NCBI GenBank assembly: GCA_026710435.1 | Contig: JAPOQZ010000142.1 | Location: 1-58,455 of the forward strand | Length of the DNA stretch: 58,455 nucleotides | Reading direction: 5' to 3' | Source of the DNA: a bacterium | GTDB taxonomy: Bacteria; Actinomycetota; Acidimicrobiia; Spongiisociales; Spongiisociaceae | Shown here: positions 18,022 through 27,078 of the stretch, one piece after another | Layout of the letters: each line of letters opens with the position of its first letter | How positions within the stretch are numbered: the stretch's first letter is position 1 | Position numbers and translations under genes: made by a program | Notes under the pieces: model-generated | Database searches by the model: none | Told to the model about the DNA's origin: nothing | What the model saw: only the letters and a program-made list of their open reading frames with translations

Positions 18022-19029
18022 TCACCGGACGAGGAACCCGATTGCGAACGGGTCGTCCGGCTCCACCAGGAACGAAGCGGACCCGGTGTAGTAGGCCCTT
18101 CCCCCGACTTCAACAACAACGGCGGGAAGGTCGCCTGCCACCCGTGAGGCAACCACCCTTCCTGTCATGGTCGAGCCCACCAGGCTCTCGAATACCCGCT
18201 CTTCGCCTATCGAAACCTGACCGTGAGCGTGGCGTATGGCCATCCGGGCCGTGACGCCGGATCCGGTGGGACTCCGATCCACCTGCGAATCGGCGAAGAC
18301 ACAGACGTTGGCCGAGACTCGTTCCCCATCGTGGCCGTCGGTGAGGATCGATCCGTAGAGCTCCGAGAGTTCGGAACTCTCGGGATGGCTCAGGACGGTA
18401 CCTACCCGCACCGCGTCGCTCAATGCGTTGGCGGCCACCACCAGTTCTCCCACCGGCGAGCTTCTTACGTCGAGACCGAACTGAGCGGCATCGGCTACCG
18501 CGTAGAAGGCACCACCGTACCCTACATCATAGGTTACAGTGCCATAAGGTTTAACCACAACTTTATGTTGAAGGATGGGAGCGAAGGACTCCACACTCGT
18601 GAAACGGGCCTGGCCTGCCTTGCCGTCCTTGACCTCGACCACGACGGTGACCGGGCCGCATGGACATTGGATCACCATCTCGGTACGCGGCTCGACTGCG
18701 GGGACCAGTCCCCGATCCACCGCGTACCTACCCAACGCGATGGTGGCATGCCCACACATCGTCGAGTACCCCTCGTTGTGCATGAACAGGACCGCCAGGT
18801 CCGCTTCGGGAAGGTCCGGCTCCACAGGGATAACCCCGTACATGTCGAAGTGGCCACGAGGCTCGTGCATGAGCAGGGTGCGGAGATGGTCCAGGTGCTC
18901 GCGGGCGTAGCGGCGCTTGTCGAGGATCGTCGTACCTGGAACGGGTGGGTAGCCGGACTCGACGATCCGGACCGGCTCACCCCCGGTGTGCATCTCGGTG
19001 GTGGTGATGACCGGCCCATGTCCCTGCAT
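18022..19029 (-). CDS. trans-3-hydroxy-L-proline dehydratase (proline racemase family)
   Basis: A proline racemase-fold protein of 335 residues. The first active-site motif MCGHATIALGRY keeps its cysteine (about residue 92). The second reads DRSPTGSG, with Thr at about 255 where racemases and 4-hydroxyproline epimerases have Cys. The Cys/Thr pair is the signature of trans-L-3-hydroxyproline dehydratase, which makes pyrroline-2-carboxylate. The fold is directly supported; the specificity follows from that residue pattern. No imine reductase partner is adjacent. Confidence 0.85.
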   Translation of the reverse strand: MQGHGPVITTTEMHTGGEPVRIVESGYPPVPGTTILDKRRYAREHLDHLRTLLMHEPRGHFDMYGVIPVEPDLPEADLAVLFMHNEGYSTMCGHATIALGRYAVDRGLVPAVEPRTEMVIQCPCGPVTVVVEVKDGKAGQARFTSVESFAPILQHKVVVKPYGTVTYDVGYGGAFYAVADAAQFGLDVRSSPVGELVVAANALSDAVRVGTVLSHPESSELSELYGSILTDGHDGERVSANVCVFADSQVDRSPTGSGVTARMAIRHAHGQVSIGEERVFESLVGSTMTGRVVASRVAGDLPAVVVEVGGRAYYTGSASFLVEPDDPFAIGFLVR

Positions 19030-19103
19030 GGCTCCCGATCCTACCGACGGACGGAGGGTACCTGAGGGGGCAGTAATCTGTACCTTCCCGACCCGGGAGT
19101 CTC

Positions 19104-20255
19104 ATGGGTTTCAGAACCGACCAGATACACGCCGGCGTGGTCCCGGACCCGGCCACCGGCGCCATCCTCACCCCCATCCATCAGTCGACTACTTTCGTCC
19201 AGCCGTCGGTGGACGACTACATGGCCAAGGGCTATTCGTACTCCCGCTCCGCCAACCCCACTGTCTCCGCACTCCAGGAGCGCCTTGCCGTGCTCGAAGG
19301 AGGCACCGGGGCCTGGGCATTCGCCACCGGGATGGCAGCGACCAACGCTGTGTTCATGGCCCTTCTCAATGCCGGGGACCACGCAGTGGTAAGCGATGTC
19401 GCCTACGGGGGCACCTACCGGCTGGCTACCAAGGTGTTCTCCCGGTTCGGGGTGGAATTCACCTTCGCCGACACCTCCGACCTCGACGCGGTGGCCGCCG
19501 CGGTGACCGACCGTACCCGGCTCATCTTCACGGAGACGCCGGCCAATCCCACCCTCAAGTACACGGACATCGCCGGTGTCTCGAACATTGCCACGTCGCG
19601 TGGCATCCCGCACGCGGTCGACAACACCTTCCTCACCCCGTACTTCCAGCGTCCGCTGGAACTGGGCGCGGATCTGGTGGTCCACTCGACGACCAAGTAC
19701 TTCGACGGGCACAACGCAACCGTGGGGGGAGCGGTCGTATGCCGGGACGAGGACTCATCCGAGGCGGTCGGATTCGTTCAGAACGCCGCCGGCCTGATCA
19801 TGTCACCAATGGTGGCGTGGCTCACGCTGCAGGGCAGCAAGACCCTGAGCGAGCGGATCGAGCGCCAGTCGGCCAACGCGCAGGCAATCGCCGAGTTCCT
19901 CGAGTCCCACCCCCGGGTCGACTCCGTCACGTATCCGGGTCTGGCCTCCTTCCCCCAGCACGATCTGGCGGTCAAACAGGCCTCCGGGTTCGGGGCCATG
20001 GCCTGGTTCGAGGTGGAGGGCGGTGTGGAAGCCGGCAAGTTGCTGATGCGGTCGCTCCGGCTGTGGACTCTGGCGGAGAACCTCGGTTCGGTGGAGTCGC
20101 TGATCACCCATCCCGCCACCATGACCCACTCCGACGTGGAGCCGGAGGAGCGGCTCAGAGTGGGCATCACCGACGGCCTGGTACGTATATCGGTGGGCAT
20201 GGAAGACGCCGAGGACCTGATCGACGACCTCGCTCGCGGACTCCAACTCCTGTAG
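19104..20255 (+). CDS. Cys/Met-metabolism PLP enzyme (cystathionine gamma-synthase/lyase type)
   Basis: A 383-residue member of the Cys/Met PLP family. The PLP lysine is in HSTTKYFDGHN (about K198); YSRSANPTVSALQERLAVLEGG and the aspartate motif HAVDNTFLTPY are canonical. The C-terminal VESLITHPATMTHSD is the family end motif. Gamma-synthase, gamma-lyase and beta-lyase cannot be told apart by eye. It starts 74 bp from the divergent dehydratase gene. Confidence 0.88.
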   Translation: MGFRTDQIHAGVVPDPATGAILTPIHQSTTFVQPSVDDYMAKGYSYSRSANPTVSALQERLAVLEGGTGAWAFATGMAATNAVFMALLNAGDHAVVSDVAYGGTYRLATKVFSRFGVEFTFADTSDLDAVAAAVTDRTRLIFTETPANPTLKYTDIAGVSNIATSRGIPHAVDNTFLTPYFQRPLELGADLVVHSTTKYFDGHNATVGGAVVCRDEDSSEAVGFVQNAAGLIMSPMVAWLTLQGSKTLSERIERQSANAQAIAEFLESHPRVDSVTYPGLASFPQHDLAVKQASGFGAMAWFEVEGGVEAGKLLMRSLRLWTLAENLGSVESLITHPATMTHSDVEPEERLRVGITDGLVRISVGMEDAEDLIDDLARGLQLL

Positions 20256-20349
20256 AGCCCCTCGCAAACCGCGAGCGCTCGGCGCAGCGCCATCTCCGAG
20301 GCCTGAGCGAATTGACGGCTTGCGACACGGGTCGGGATATCATGTAGGC

Positions 20350-22104
20350 ATGTCCGGGTACGCGGCGCCTCTCGAAGACATCCGGTTTGCTCTCGAGCAC
20401 ATCGGAGGGCTCGGCGACCTTGCTGCCCTCGAACCGTTCAAACATGCAGAACCGGATCTGGTGTCGGCGGTCCTCGACGAGGGTGCCCGCTTCGTCCAGG
20501 ACCTGATAGCACCGCTCAACCGGTCAGGCGATGTGGAAGGTTCAACGCTCGTCGACGGCCAGGTCCACACCCCGTCAGGATTCAAGGAGGCTTACAAAGC
20601 CTACGTTAACGCCGGCTGGGGGGGTATCGACGCCCCGGCCGAGTGGGGAGGCCACGGGATGCCCAGGGTGGTGGGAGTTGCCTTCGAGGAGATTTTCACC
20701 TCGGCCAACCTCGCCTTCAGCAACTGCCCCCTTCTCACCGCGGGAGGGGTCAACGCCCTCACAGCCCATGGCACTACCGAGCAGCAGGACCGCTACCTGC
20801 CCAAACTGATCACCGGCGAGTGGTCAGCCGCCATGAACCTGACCGAACCGCACGCCGGTTCCGATGTCGGCGCGCTCAGCATGCGCGCCGTCCCGGCGAA
20901 CGATGGAACCTACCGCTTGACCGGCACCAAGATCTTCATCACCTACGGGGATCATGACATGGCCGCCAACGTAGTGCACCTGGTGCTGGCCCGTGTCACA
21001 GGTTCCCCCTCCGGGACCAGGGGCATATCCATGTTCGTCGTCCCCAAGTACCTTCCCGATGACAACGACGAACCTGGAGTGGCGAACGACGTCAAGGTGG
21101 TGTCGCTGGAACACAAACTGGGAATCAAGGCTTCCCCGACCTGTGTGATGGCATTCGGCGAGGACTCCGGAGGAGCGGTCGGATTCCTCCTGGGCGGCCT
21201 CAACCAGGGCATGCGGAACATGTTCACGATGATGAACACCGCCCGCATCTCGGTGGCGATCCAGGGGATGGCGGTGGCTGAGCGGGCCTACCAGCAGGCT
21301 GCCGCTTTCGCCCGGGAACGCCGGCAGGGTCGGGCAGTAGGCGCCGCGGAGACCTCGCCGATCGTCGATCATCCCGATGTGCGGCGGATGCTGCTCACGA
21401 TGCGCTCCAACACAGAGGCAATGCGCGCCCTCCTCTACCGGGCCGCCATGCACCAGGACCTCGCCGAGCATGCCGGCGCCGACCGCGAGCGCCGCTGGCA
21501 CTCCAACTGCCTGGCCCTGCTCACCCCGGTGGTCAAGACCTGGTGTACCGACCTGGGCGTCGAGGTCGCCTCGGTGGGCATCCAGGTGCATGGTGGAATG
21601 GGCTACATCGAGGAGACCGGCGCCGCCCAGCATTGGCGGGATGCCCGGATCACGCCAATCTACGAAGGAACCAACGGTATCCAGTCCATCGACCTCGTGA
21701 TGCGCAAGGTGCCCATCGACGGGGGGCGGTTCGTAACCGGATACATCGAGTCGCTCCGCTCACCTGTGGCCCACCTGCGGGAGATCGGTTGGGAGAGGGC
21801 GGCCGACTCCTTGTCGGAGGCGCTCCGCGCGCTGTCGGACGCTACGAGCTACCTGCTTTCCGAAGCGGATGATCCCAACCAGCGCCTGGCCGGGGCCAGT
21901 CCCTACTGCACCATGTTCGGGATCGTCGCCGGCGGGGCGATGATGGCCGAGGCTGCGGTAGCGGCCCACCGGACGTACGAATCCTCCAAGCAGGTCACAT
22001 CCCGCTTCTACCTGGAGCAGATCCTGCCCACCGCCGGGGGCCTGCTCCCCGCCATCAAAGCCGGGGCGGCGGACCTCTTCGCCCTCGACGCCGCCTCACT
22101 CTGA
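20350..22104 (+). CDS. acyl-CoA dehydrogenase
   Basis: At 584 residues this belongs to the long acyl-CoA dehydrogenase class. The FAD-binding segment AAMNLTEPHAGSDVGAL is followed by GTKIFITYGDHDM and, near residue 435, IYEGTNGIQSIDL with the catalytic glutamate; a helical C-terminal extension finishes the protein. It oxidises acyl-CoA to enoyl-CoA in beta-oxidation. ATG 20350 begins at the family N-terminus. Its 3' end overlaps the convergent enoyl-CoA hydratase gene by 9 bp, so the two steps are neighbours but not co-transcribed. Confidence 0.92.
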   Translation: MSGYAAPLEDIRFALEHIGGLGDLAALEPFKHAEPDLVSAVLDEGARFVQDLIAPLNRSGDVEGSTLVDGQVHTPSGFKEAYKAYVNAGWGGIDAPAEWGGHGMPRVVGVAFEEIFTSANLAFSNCPLLTAGGVNALTAHGTTEQQDRYLPKLITGEWSAAMNLTEPHAGSDVGALSMRAVPANDGTYRLTGTKIFITYGDHDMAANVVHLVLARVTGSPSGTRGISMFVVPKYLPDDNDEPGVANDVKVVSLEHKLGIKASPTCVMAFGEDSGGAVGFLLGGLNQGMRNMFTMMNTARISVAIQGMAVAERAYQQAAAFARERRQGRAVGAAETSPIVDHPDVRRMLLTMRSNTEAMRALLYRAAMHQDLAEHAGADRERRWHSNCLALLTPVVKTWCTDLGVEVASVGIQVHGGMGYIEETGAAQHWRDARITPIYEGTNGIQSIDLVMRKVPIDGGRFVTGYIESLRSPVAHLREIGWERAADSLSEALRALSDATSYLLSEADDPNQRLAGASPYCTMFGIVAGGAMMAEAAVAAHRTYESSKQVTSRFYLEQILPTAGGLLPAIKAGAADLFALDAASL

Positions 22105-22875
22105 GGTTCGGGACCTCCGACGGCCGGCGATGTAGGCGGCTGCCGCCTGCCGACTCTCCGGACTTGCGGCCGTAGCAGCGAGCATCTCGGCGTCTCCCAC
22201 CCGCCCCCGCGCCGCCAGCATCTCCTCCGAAGCGTCGGCCACGCTGCGTTTGACCGCTCGGAGGGCCTCGCCGGGCTTTCCACATAGCGTGGCCACCATT
22301 TCGTCGACCGTCCGATCCAGATCGGCGGGCGGAACCACCCGGTTGAGGAAGCCTGACTGCCTAGCCTCACGGGCGGTGAAGGGTCGGCAGGTCATGATCA
22401 ACTCCCGGGTCAGCGCCGGACCGATTTCACGGACCATGCGGGGCACCCCTCCCCACCCCACCGGGAGTCCCAGATCCAGCTCGGGAATCGAGAAGTAGGT
22501 GTCATCGGACGCAACCCGCAAGTCGCATCCCGCAGCCAATACCAGGCCACCTCCCACAACGGCTCCCCGCAGGGCCGCCACAGTGACCGACGGGATCGAA
22601 TCGAAGGCTTCGATCATGGCGAGTCCAGCCGCAGCCACAACCCTCGGATCGGTCTCGTCGCCGGCTCCCAGCAAGCTCAGGTCGACTCCCGAGGAGAAGG
22701 CCCGTCCCCTCCCCCGAACGACCACCACCTTGAGCTCCCGGCGGTTCGCCACCTCGCCGGCCGCCTCGCGCAATGCGGCCAGGGTGGCGAGGTCGAGCGA
22801 GTTCAGCGTGCGCGCCCGCTCGATCGTGATAACAGCGCGGTGTGCACTCGGGTAGACAAGCGATACTTCGTTCAT
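22096..22875 (-). CDS. enoyl-CoA hydratase/isomerase family protein
   Basis: A crotonase-fold protein of 259 residues: GRGRAFSSGVDLSLLG forms the first half of the oxyanion hole and AALRGAVVGGGLVLAAGCDLRVAS the second. Both positions corresponding to the two catalytic glutamates are Glu (IPELDLGL and LTRELIM), which supports hydratase activity. ATG 22875 fits the family N-terminus; the open frame upstream has no homology. Confidence 0.88.
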   Translation of the reverse strand: MNEVSLVYPSAHRAVITIERARTLNSLDLATLAALREAAGEVANRRELKVVVVRGRGRAFSSGVDLSLLGAGDETDPRVVAAAGLAMIEAFDSIPSVTVAALRGAVVGGGLVLAAGCDLRVASDDTYFSIPELDLGLPVGWGGVPRMVREIGPALTRELIMTCRPFTAREARQSGFLNRVVPPADLDRTVDEMVATLCGKPGEALRAVKRSVADASEEMLAARGRVGDAEMLAATAASPESRQAAAAYIAGRRRSRTSE

Positions 22876-22964
22876 ACCGTGGGGAGCGTACCGTTCCGTG
22901 GCCGATGGGATCAACCGGCCGGGGACAATCTCTTTGGCACCCATGACGCGTGAGTTCGTTGTCG

Positions 22965-23936
22965 CTAGCCGGACTCGTCGGTCCGTTCTGCCGAGGGGGG
23001 TACCGGGAGTGCCGTTCCGGTCCTGGCTTTGCGCCGGCGTAGCACGAGCCTCACCAGGAGTGCCACCAACGCTGCGAGGATAAGGAACGGGGTGAGCAGT
23101 GCCAGCATGAACCCGGTCCTGTAGAGCACTGCGAGGAAGACATCCCAACCGGTACCGAAAGCGTCACCGATCGTGCCGTCGTCCTCTTCGCCCACCGAGG
23201 CCGTAGGCACGATGTCGATCGTCACGGTCGATAGCGCAACCCGTTCGCTCAGGTTGCGCTGCTGTGCCTCGAGTCGTTCGAGGTCGGTCTGGCGGCGAGT
23301 CAACTCTCCCTCGAGAAGCACGAGATCGGTAAGGTCCTCGGCGCTCTCCATGAACTCCCGGACGTTTGCGACACTTTCCCGTACGTTCCTGATCCTGACA
23401 TCGAGGTCTATCAACTGCTCGGTCACATCCTGGGCGCTCTGGCTGATCGAAAGCACGGTGCCGGTGTCGTCGAGTCCCGCCAGCAGTTGGTCGATACCTG
23501 CAGGCGGAACCTTCACCACGAGGTTCGCATAGGCATCGTCGTGGCCTCCGGTCCCGACGCCGTATTCGATGTTCGAGTAGGCAACACCACCACCCAGCGC
23601 CGACACATCGGCCATGATGGATGAAACCGTGCGCTGGACATTGTCGCTGCTGACCATAACCCACATCTCGATGATGACATCGCGCCCGATGACCCCAACA
23701 TCGAAACCACCGCTCGAGTACTGCTCGGCCGCCCCGTCTTCGCCGGTGGCGACGAATCCCCCGCCGGCATCCTCGTCCATGAACGACGCGGCCGCCGCGG
23801 CGGTGGTCATGGGCGCGCTCTCGGTGCTTTCGTCATCTCCGCCGAAGCACGCTGCGAGGGCAATTACACCGGCTAGGGCCAGGACACCGACCAAGAGCCG
23901 GTTTAGGGGGTTGGGTACTGTGTTGATTCTCTTCAT
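22965..23936 (-). CDS. DUF4349 lipoprotein
   Basis: The 323-residue product has a lipoprotein signal (lipobox ALAAC near residue 29). An acidic Ser/Thr/Ala-rich linker is followed by the DUF4349 core (VIIEMWVMVSSDNVQRTV, then VKVPPAGIDQLL), a coiled-coil stretch (residues about 190-235) and a C-terminal membrane segment (LALLTPFLILAALVALLVRLVL) before a basic tail. It is anchored at both ends of an extracytoplasmic domain. Biological role unknown. Confidence 0.82.
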   Translation of the reverse strand: MKRINTVPNPLNRLLVGVLALAGVIALAACFGGDDESTESAPMTTAAAAASFMDEDAGGGFVATGEDGAAEQYSSGGFDVGVIGRDVIIEMWVMVSSDNVQRTVSSIMADVSALGGGVAYSNIEYGVGTGGHDDAYANLVVKVPPAGIDQLLAGLDDTGTVLSISQSAQDVTEQLIDLDVRIRNVRESVANVREFMESAEDLTDLVLLEGELTRRQTDLERLEAQQRNLSERVALSTVTIDIVPTASVGEEDDGTIGDAFGTGWDVFLAVLYRTGFMLALLTPFLILAALVALLVRLVLRRRKARTGTALPVPPSAERTDESG

Positions 23937-24116
23937 ATACCTAGGACGCACTGTGCCCCTCCGAGGTTCCCGACAGGTGAACCCGGTTAGTCTATTCCCG
24001 GTCACGCCGTCGGCCTCACTTTCACTCGGATCGGTCCTCAGCGCGAGCCCGAGTCCCCGTAGCGGTCACTGCTTGCTTCGCCTTGGTGCCCGTCGTGGCC
24101 AAAACGGCCGAGATCA

Positions 24117-24431
24117 GTGCCGATTCCACTGCAGGAACCCCACGGGCAACAGGAATCCGACCTGGCGCTCATCAGCGAGACCAGCCAGTGCAGCGTTGCA
24201 CGGTGGGGCTTTCGGGAGACAACTCCTCGCCGCCACGCCCAAGTCCGGCTGCTCGAGTTGCAGACCGTGATCGACCTGGTGCGCCGCGTGATGCACGACG
24301 ACGCCGCACGGTTATGGATGCGGCCGCCCAATCCCATAGCTACGAGAGCCTCTTCGATCTGGTCGCTGCCGGCCAGTACAACCGCGGTGATCGACCTGCT
24401 GCTAGGCCTCGCCGAGGACGCAACCGCCTGA
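24117..24431 (+). pseudogene. MbcA/ParS/Xre-type antitoxin remnant with paired frameshifts
   Basis: The open frame begins in a helix-turn-helix (LALISETSQCSVARWGFRETTPRR), then LLELQTVIDLVRRVMHDDAARLWMR, a typical start of the MbcA/ParS toxin-binding domain. After RPPNP the family pattern (HSYESLFDLVAAGQYNR) moves to another frame at about 24335-24390, then returns for VIDLLLGLAEDATA and the stop. Two compensating indels leave the ORF open but scramble the domain middle. Partners are normally RES-domain toxins, and I find none intact downstream. Confidence 0.45.
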
Positions 24432-24848
24432 GATTGGTGGTAGTGGTTTCGACCGATTACCCGTGGCTCGCGTCCAATCCCGTTCGCGGCGAACCGCTAC
24501 CGCGTCCCGGCTCTCGGCTTTGACGCCCGTTGTGGAGAAGGCGCCCTACTGTCGGTAGCCGGGATGAGCGGTAAACTGGTCCCAGGGTGCCGCCCTAAAG
24601 CTGCGGTCTCCGAGTCACAAGGGCGATGGCGGAAAAACGGTCTTTACGTCCGGAAGCGGGCTGTCACATCACGTACTCCAGGCCCACACATCTACGTCGT
24701 CGAGTTCAGTGGCATCTGCGACCGGCTCGGATCCAGACTTGCGAACTCAGTTACGGACCGTCTCGCAGCATCCGAGAGTTGCAGGGAGTGTCACAGGCTC
24801 GAGCAATACTGAGAGTATCCCATCCGAGTATGAGGGAGGTCCCGAAAC
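24432..24848. other. gene-free stretch after antitoxin remnant
   Basis: About 400 bp without a convincing gene. Short open pieces (for example IPFAANRYRVPALGFDAR near 24478-24535) could be remains of a toxin partner, but I cannot match them to the RES fold. The last 20 bp hold GAGGGAG-type sequence ahead of the next ATG. Confidence 0.3.
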
Positions 24849-25532
24849 GTGGCTAGACGGATGACCCCGGCCCAAGCGAGAGCAGCGCTGAGACGAGCTC
24901 AGTCACAGAGGAAACAAGCTATTGACAAATACGACCGAGACGTACGCGCTTACAACCAGAAGGTCCGTGCCCACAACGCACGCCGGAAGCAGGCCGTTGA
25001 GAAGCTCAACCGTGAGATTCGGTCCTACAACACAAGGGTTCGCCAGAATCAGCGGCGTCGAAATACCGAACTGAACCGCCTGAGGGCGTCGACGCCTTCA
25101 TCAAGCAGATACGTCGTCTCCGTGTGGACGGTCCAGCGGTCATTCGACAGGCTTGATGTCATGGGGGCGGGCAACCTCCTACAAGACGACCTCTTCGACC
25201 TGAGCGAGGGGGAGGCTGCGAACAGCGCTGCCACCCTGAACGCACTCATCGCGAGGGCAGAGCCTTCAAAGACATCAGAAACCGAGATTGATGCGTTGAA
25301 GCAGACGACGATCACGAGCGAACTCTCGGTATTCAGTACGGACCTGGATCAGCGATGGAGGGGAGCCATCTTTTCACTCGATCCAAGAAACCCGGATGCG
25401 GCACGACACTTTTGCGCCAGCGCTCGCGAAATGCTGGCCGGACTCCTCACGTTGGCGGCACCCGACGACGACGTCATCAAAGCAAACCCGAACTTCATCA
25501 AGACGCCTAACGGTGACGTATCCAGGCGGTGA
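24849..25532 (+). CDS. coiled-coil protein resembling predicted pPIWI-associating nucleases, 3' truncated
   Basis: A frame of 227 residues. Residues 5-78 are a highly charged coiled coil (AQSQRKQAIDKYDRDVRAYN). The second half carries LDQRWRGAIFSLDPRNPDAARHFCASAREML and APDDDVIKANPNF, a block I associate from memory with proteins labelled pPIWI-associating nuclease. The frame ends at TPNGDVSRR and TGA 25530-25532, where relatives continue for over 100 residues, so the catalytic part is missing. The break coincides with the break in the facing AbiEi-like gene. Confidence 0.45.
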   Translation: MARRMTPAQARAALRRAQSQRKQAIDKYDRDVRAYNQKVRAHNARRKQAVEKLNREIRSYNTRVRQNQRRRNTELNRLRASTPSSSRYVVSVWTVQRSFDRLDVMGAGNLLQDDLFDLSEGEAANSAATLNALIARAEPSKTSETEIDALKQTTITSELSVFSTDLDQRWRGAIFSLDPRNPDAARHFCASAREMLAGLLTLAAPDDDVIKANPNFIKTPNGDVSRR

Positions 25533-25927
25533 CAGCACACGGTGAGTAAGGCCAGTCGAGACGCCGGTCTGCTCTGCCAAGTCCTTGATTCGCCATGCCC
25601 TTCCGGATCTAGTGGGAGTGCTTGAGCTATCAAACCGGCTTTGCCCGACAAGCGGCTCGGTGCGGGGGGACGAATCGGCCGGCCGGTCCCCCCGATGTGA
25701 AAGAGCAGTCCCGGCAACTCTAGGTGGACGTTCCCGAGCCCATCAATGAAGGCTATGCCGTGCTCCGTAAGTATCCGTCGAGCATCTGCCGTGGTCTCGG
25801 CAGCGATGAGTATTAGTGGAAACTCGAGATGGGGTCGGACACCGTGGACTAGCTGCCAAGCGGCTGCAGCGTTGACACGGGCTTTGAACTCGATCGCGAC
25901 GTATTCCTCAGTCCCTGCGAACATCAC
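25533..25927 (-). pseudogene. AbiEi-type antitoxin-like protein, frameshifted and truncated
   Basis: Minus-strand residues VAIEFKARVNAAAAWQLV, then LILIAAETTADARRILTEHGIAFIDGLGNVHLELPGLLFHI, resemble the nuclease-like domain of AbiEi-family proteins. LSGKAGLIAQAL opens the winged helix. Near 25600 the frame breaks: the expected GRAWRIKDLAEQTGVSTGLTHRVL continues in another frame and ends at about 25535, in the facing truncated gene. The N-terminus also looks short. No AbiEii-type toxin partner remains. Confidence 0.5.
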
Positions 25928-25972
25928 GACGGCACCAACTCCGCTGCGGAGACCTTCTGGATCCTTTCCGGA

Positions 25973-26197
25973 TCACATGCCCACGAATGTGTCCACGTCA
26001 AGCCCTGCCTGACGCAAGATGCTCCGGAGCGTTCCGATGGAGAGTTCACGATGCCGCGGCACGATCGCGGTGCGAGCCCCATCGAAGTCCTGCCGAAGAA
26101 ACTTGACATGGCTTCCTCTCTGGCGAACCTTCTCGAATCCCGCCGCTCGTAACTTGCGCTCAACTTCGCGGTATGGGAGTGGCCTAAGCCGCGCCAA
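25973..26197 (-). CDS. hicA: HicA-type mRNA interferase toxin
   Basis: A 74-residue protein: PYREVERKLRAAGFEKVRQRGSHVKFLRQD is the dsRBD-like HicA fold with the catalytic histidine in GSHVKF. VPRHRELSIGTLRSILRQAGLD is the usual C-terminus. It starts at TTG 26197, inside the last codons of hicB (14-bp overlap), behind GGTGAAGG. HicA cleaves mRNA when HicB is lost. Confidence 0.88.
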   Translation of the reverse strand: MARLRPLPYREVERKLRAAGFEKVRQRGSHVKFLRQDFDGARTAIVPRHRELSIGTLRSILRQAGLDVDTFVGM

Positions 26198-26630
26198 CCT
26201 TCACCCGGATACGGTGAACCTCTGGTAACGAACTGGGGGTGGGCGGCTCGAAGTGGAGCTCTAAGGCCTCTCGGAGGTTGGCGAGGGCGCTCTCGACCGT
26301 CGATCCCTGACTTGCGACGTCGATCTCGAGCGCCTGTGCAACGAACCACTCGCCTTCCTGCCACACACTCGCCGTGAAGGTGTGCTCATCGAAGTGATTC
26401 TGAGCAGCCAGCAGTTCATCGTCGAGTGGGACCGTGACGCTCTCCCGGATGCGGCCGTCGTGGCCGTATACACGGACCTCGCCTCCGCCCTTGCTATGGA
26501 CAATCCGCTTTGCAGCAGTTATAGCCTGCTGCTCGGTGGAGTGTTTGACGGCTCGCTGAGCATCTTGTCCCACAACAGCCCAGCGCCCATCCGCAGTCTG
26601 GACCACATGACGGCTGGTTGCACTCTTCAT
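26184..26630 (-). CDS. hicB: DUF2188 domain fused to HicB antitoxin
   Basis: A protein of 148 residues from ATG 26630. Residues 1-65 (SRHVVQTADGRWAVVGQDAQ, then AKRIVHSKGGGEVRVYGHDGRIRE) match DUF2188. After a PLDDELLAAQNHFDEH linker, residues 80-135 (FTASVWQEGEWFVAQALEIDVASQG, SALANLREALELHFE) are the HicB RNase H-like antitoxin domain. Free HicB proteins begin at the second part and DUF2188 proteins end after the first, so this is a fusion. The order antitoxin then toxin with overlap is normal. Confidence 0.8.
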   Translation of the reverse strand: MKSATSRHVVQTADGRWAVVGQDAQRAVKHSTEQQAITAAKRIVHSKGGGEVRVYGHDGRIRESVTVPLDDELLAAQNHFDEHTFTASVWQEGEWFVAQALEIDVASQGSTVESALANLREALELHFEPPTPSSLPEVHRIRVKVGAA

Positions 26631-27078
26631 ACCCGAATCTCCCGAGTCAAGAGTACACCGAGTAGGGGCGTAGAAACTAGACATCTACCCATTGCGATCC
26701 TTAGCCGCGAATATCAACGCCCCCCGTAACCAGCTTGCACGACGCAATAGGAGAACACCTCGTCGGCGGTTGTGACACACCCCCGCCCGGCTCATACGTT
26801 CACGCCAACCGGACCACGATACGCATCCCCCACACCGGGCGCGCCGGCCCCCCTCATCGCCACCAGCTGCCGACGGATGATCACCATATCAAACTGAACT
26901 ACACCCACCCGCCAGCCTTCCACACCCCCAACCGGGCCGAACCTGTGAGGAATCAGGGCTAGGCGGCTCATCGACTCTCAGCGGCACCCGTGTGGTATCT
27001 GCACCAAACAATTCATGACAGCATTATTAACGATGGGTAAGGGTTGATTGTATCACACCCGTATGGTACAAATACAAC
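26631..27078. other. gene-free stretch before HNH endonuclease gene
   Basis: Roughly 450 bp. Positions 26750-26950 are C-rich and Pro/His-coding in several frames, like the first 120 bp of the window, with no recognisable protein. The AT-richer segment 27020-27075 probably holds the promoter of the next gene; I cannot assign boxes. Confidence 0.3.

Noticed and set aside
20824-21633. A 269-residue minus-strand frame within the acyl-CoA dehydrogenase gene
   Set aside because: His/Gly/Val-rich antisense shadow without family motifs.
24432-24600. RES-domain toxin partner for the MbcA-like antitoxin
   Set aside because: Short open stretches exist, but none shows the RES motif or a usable start.
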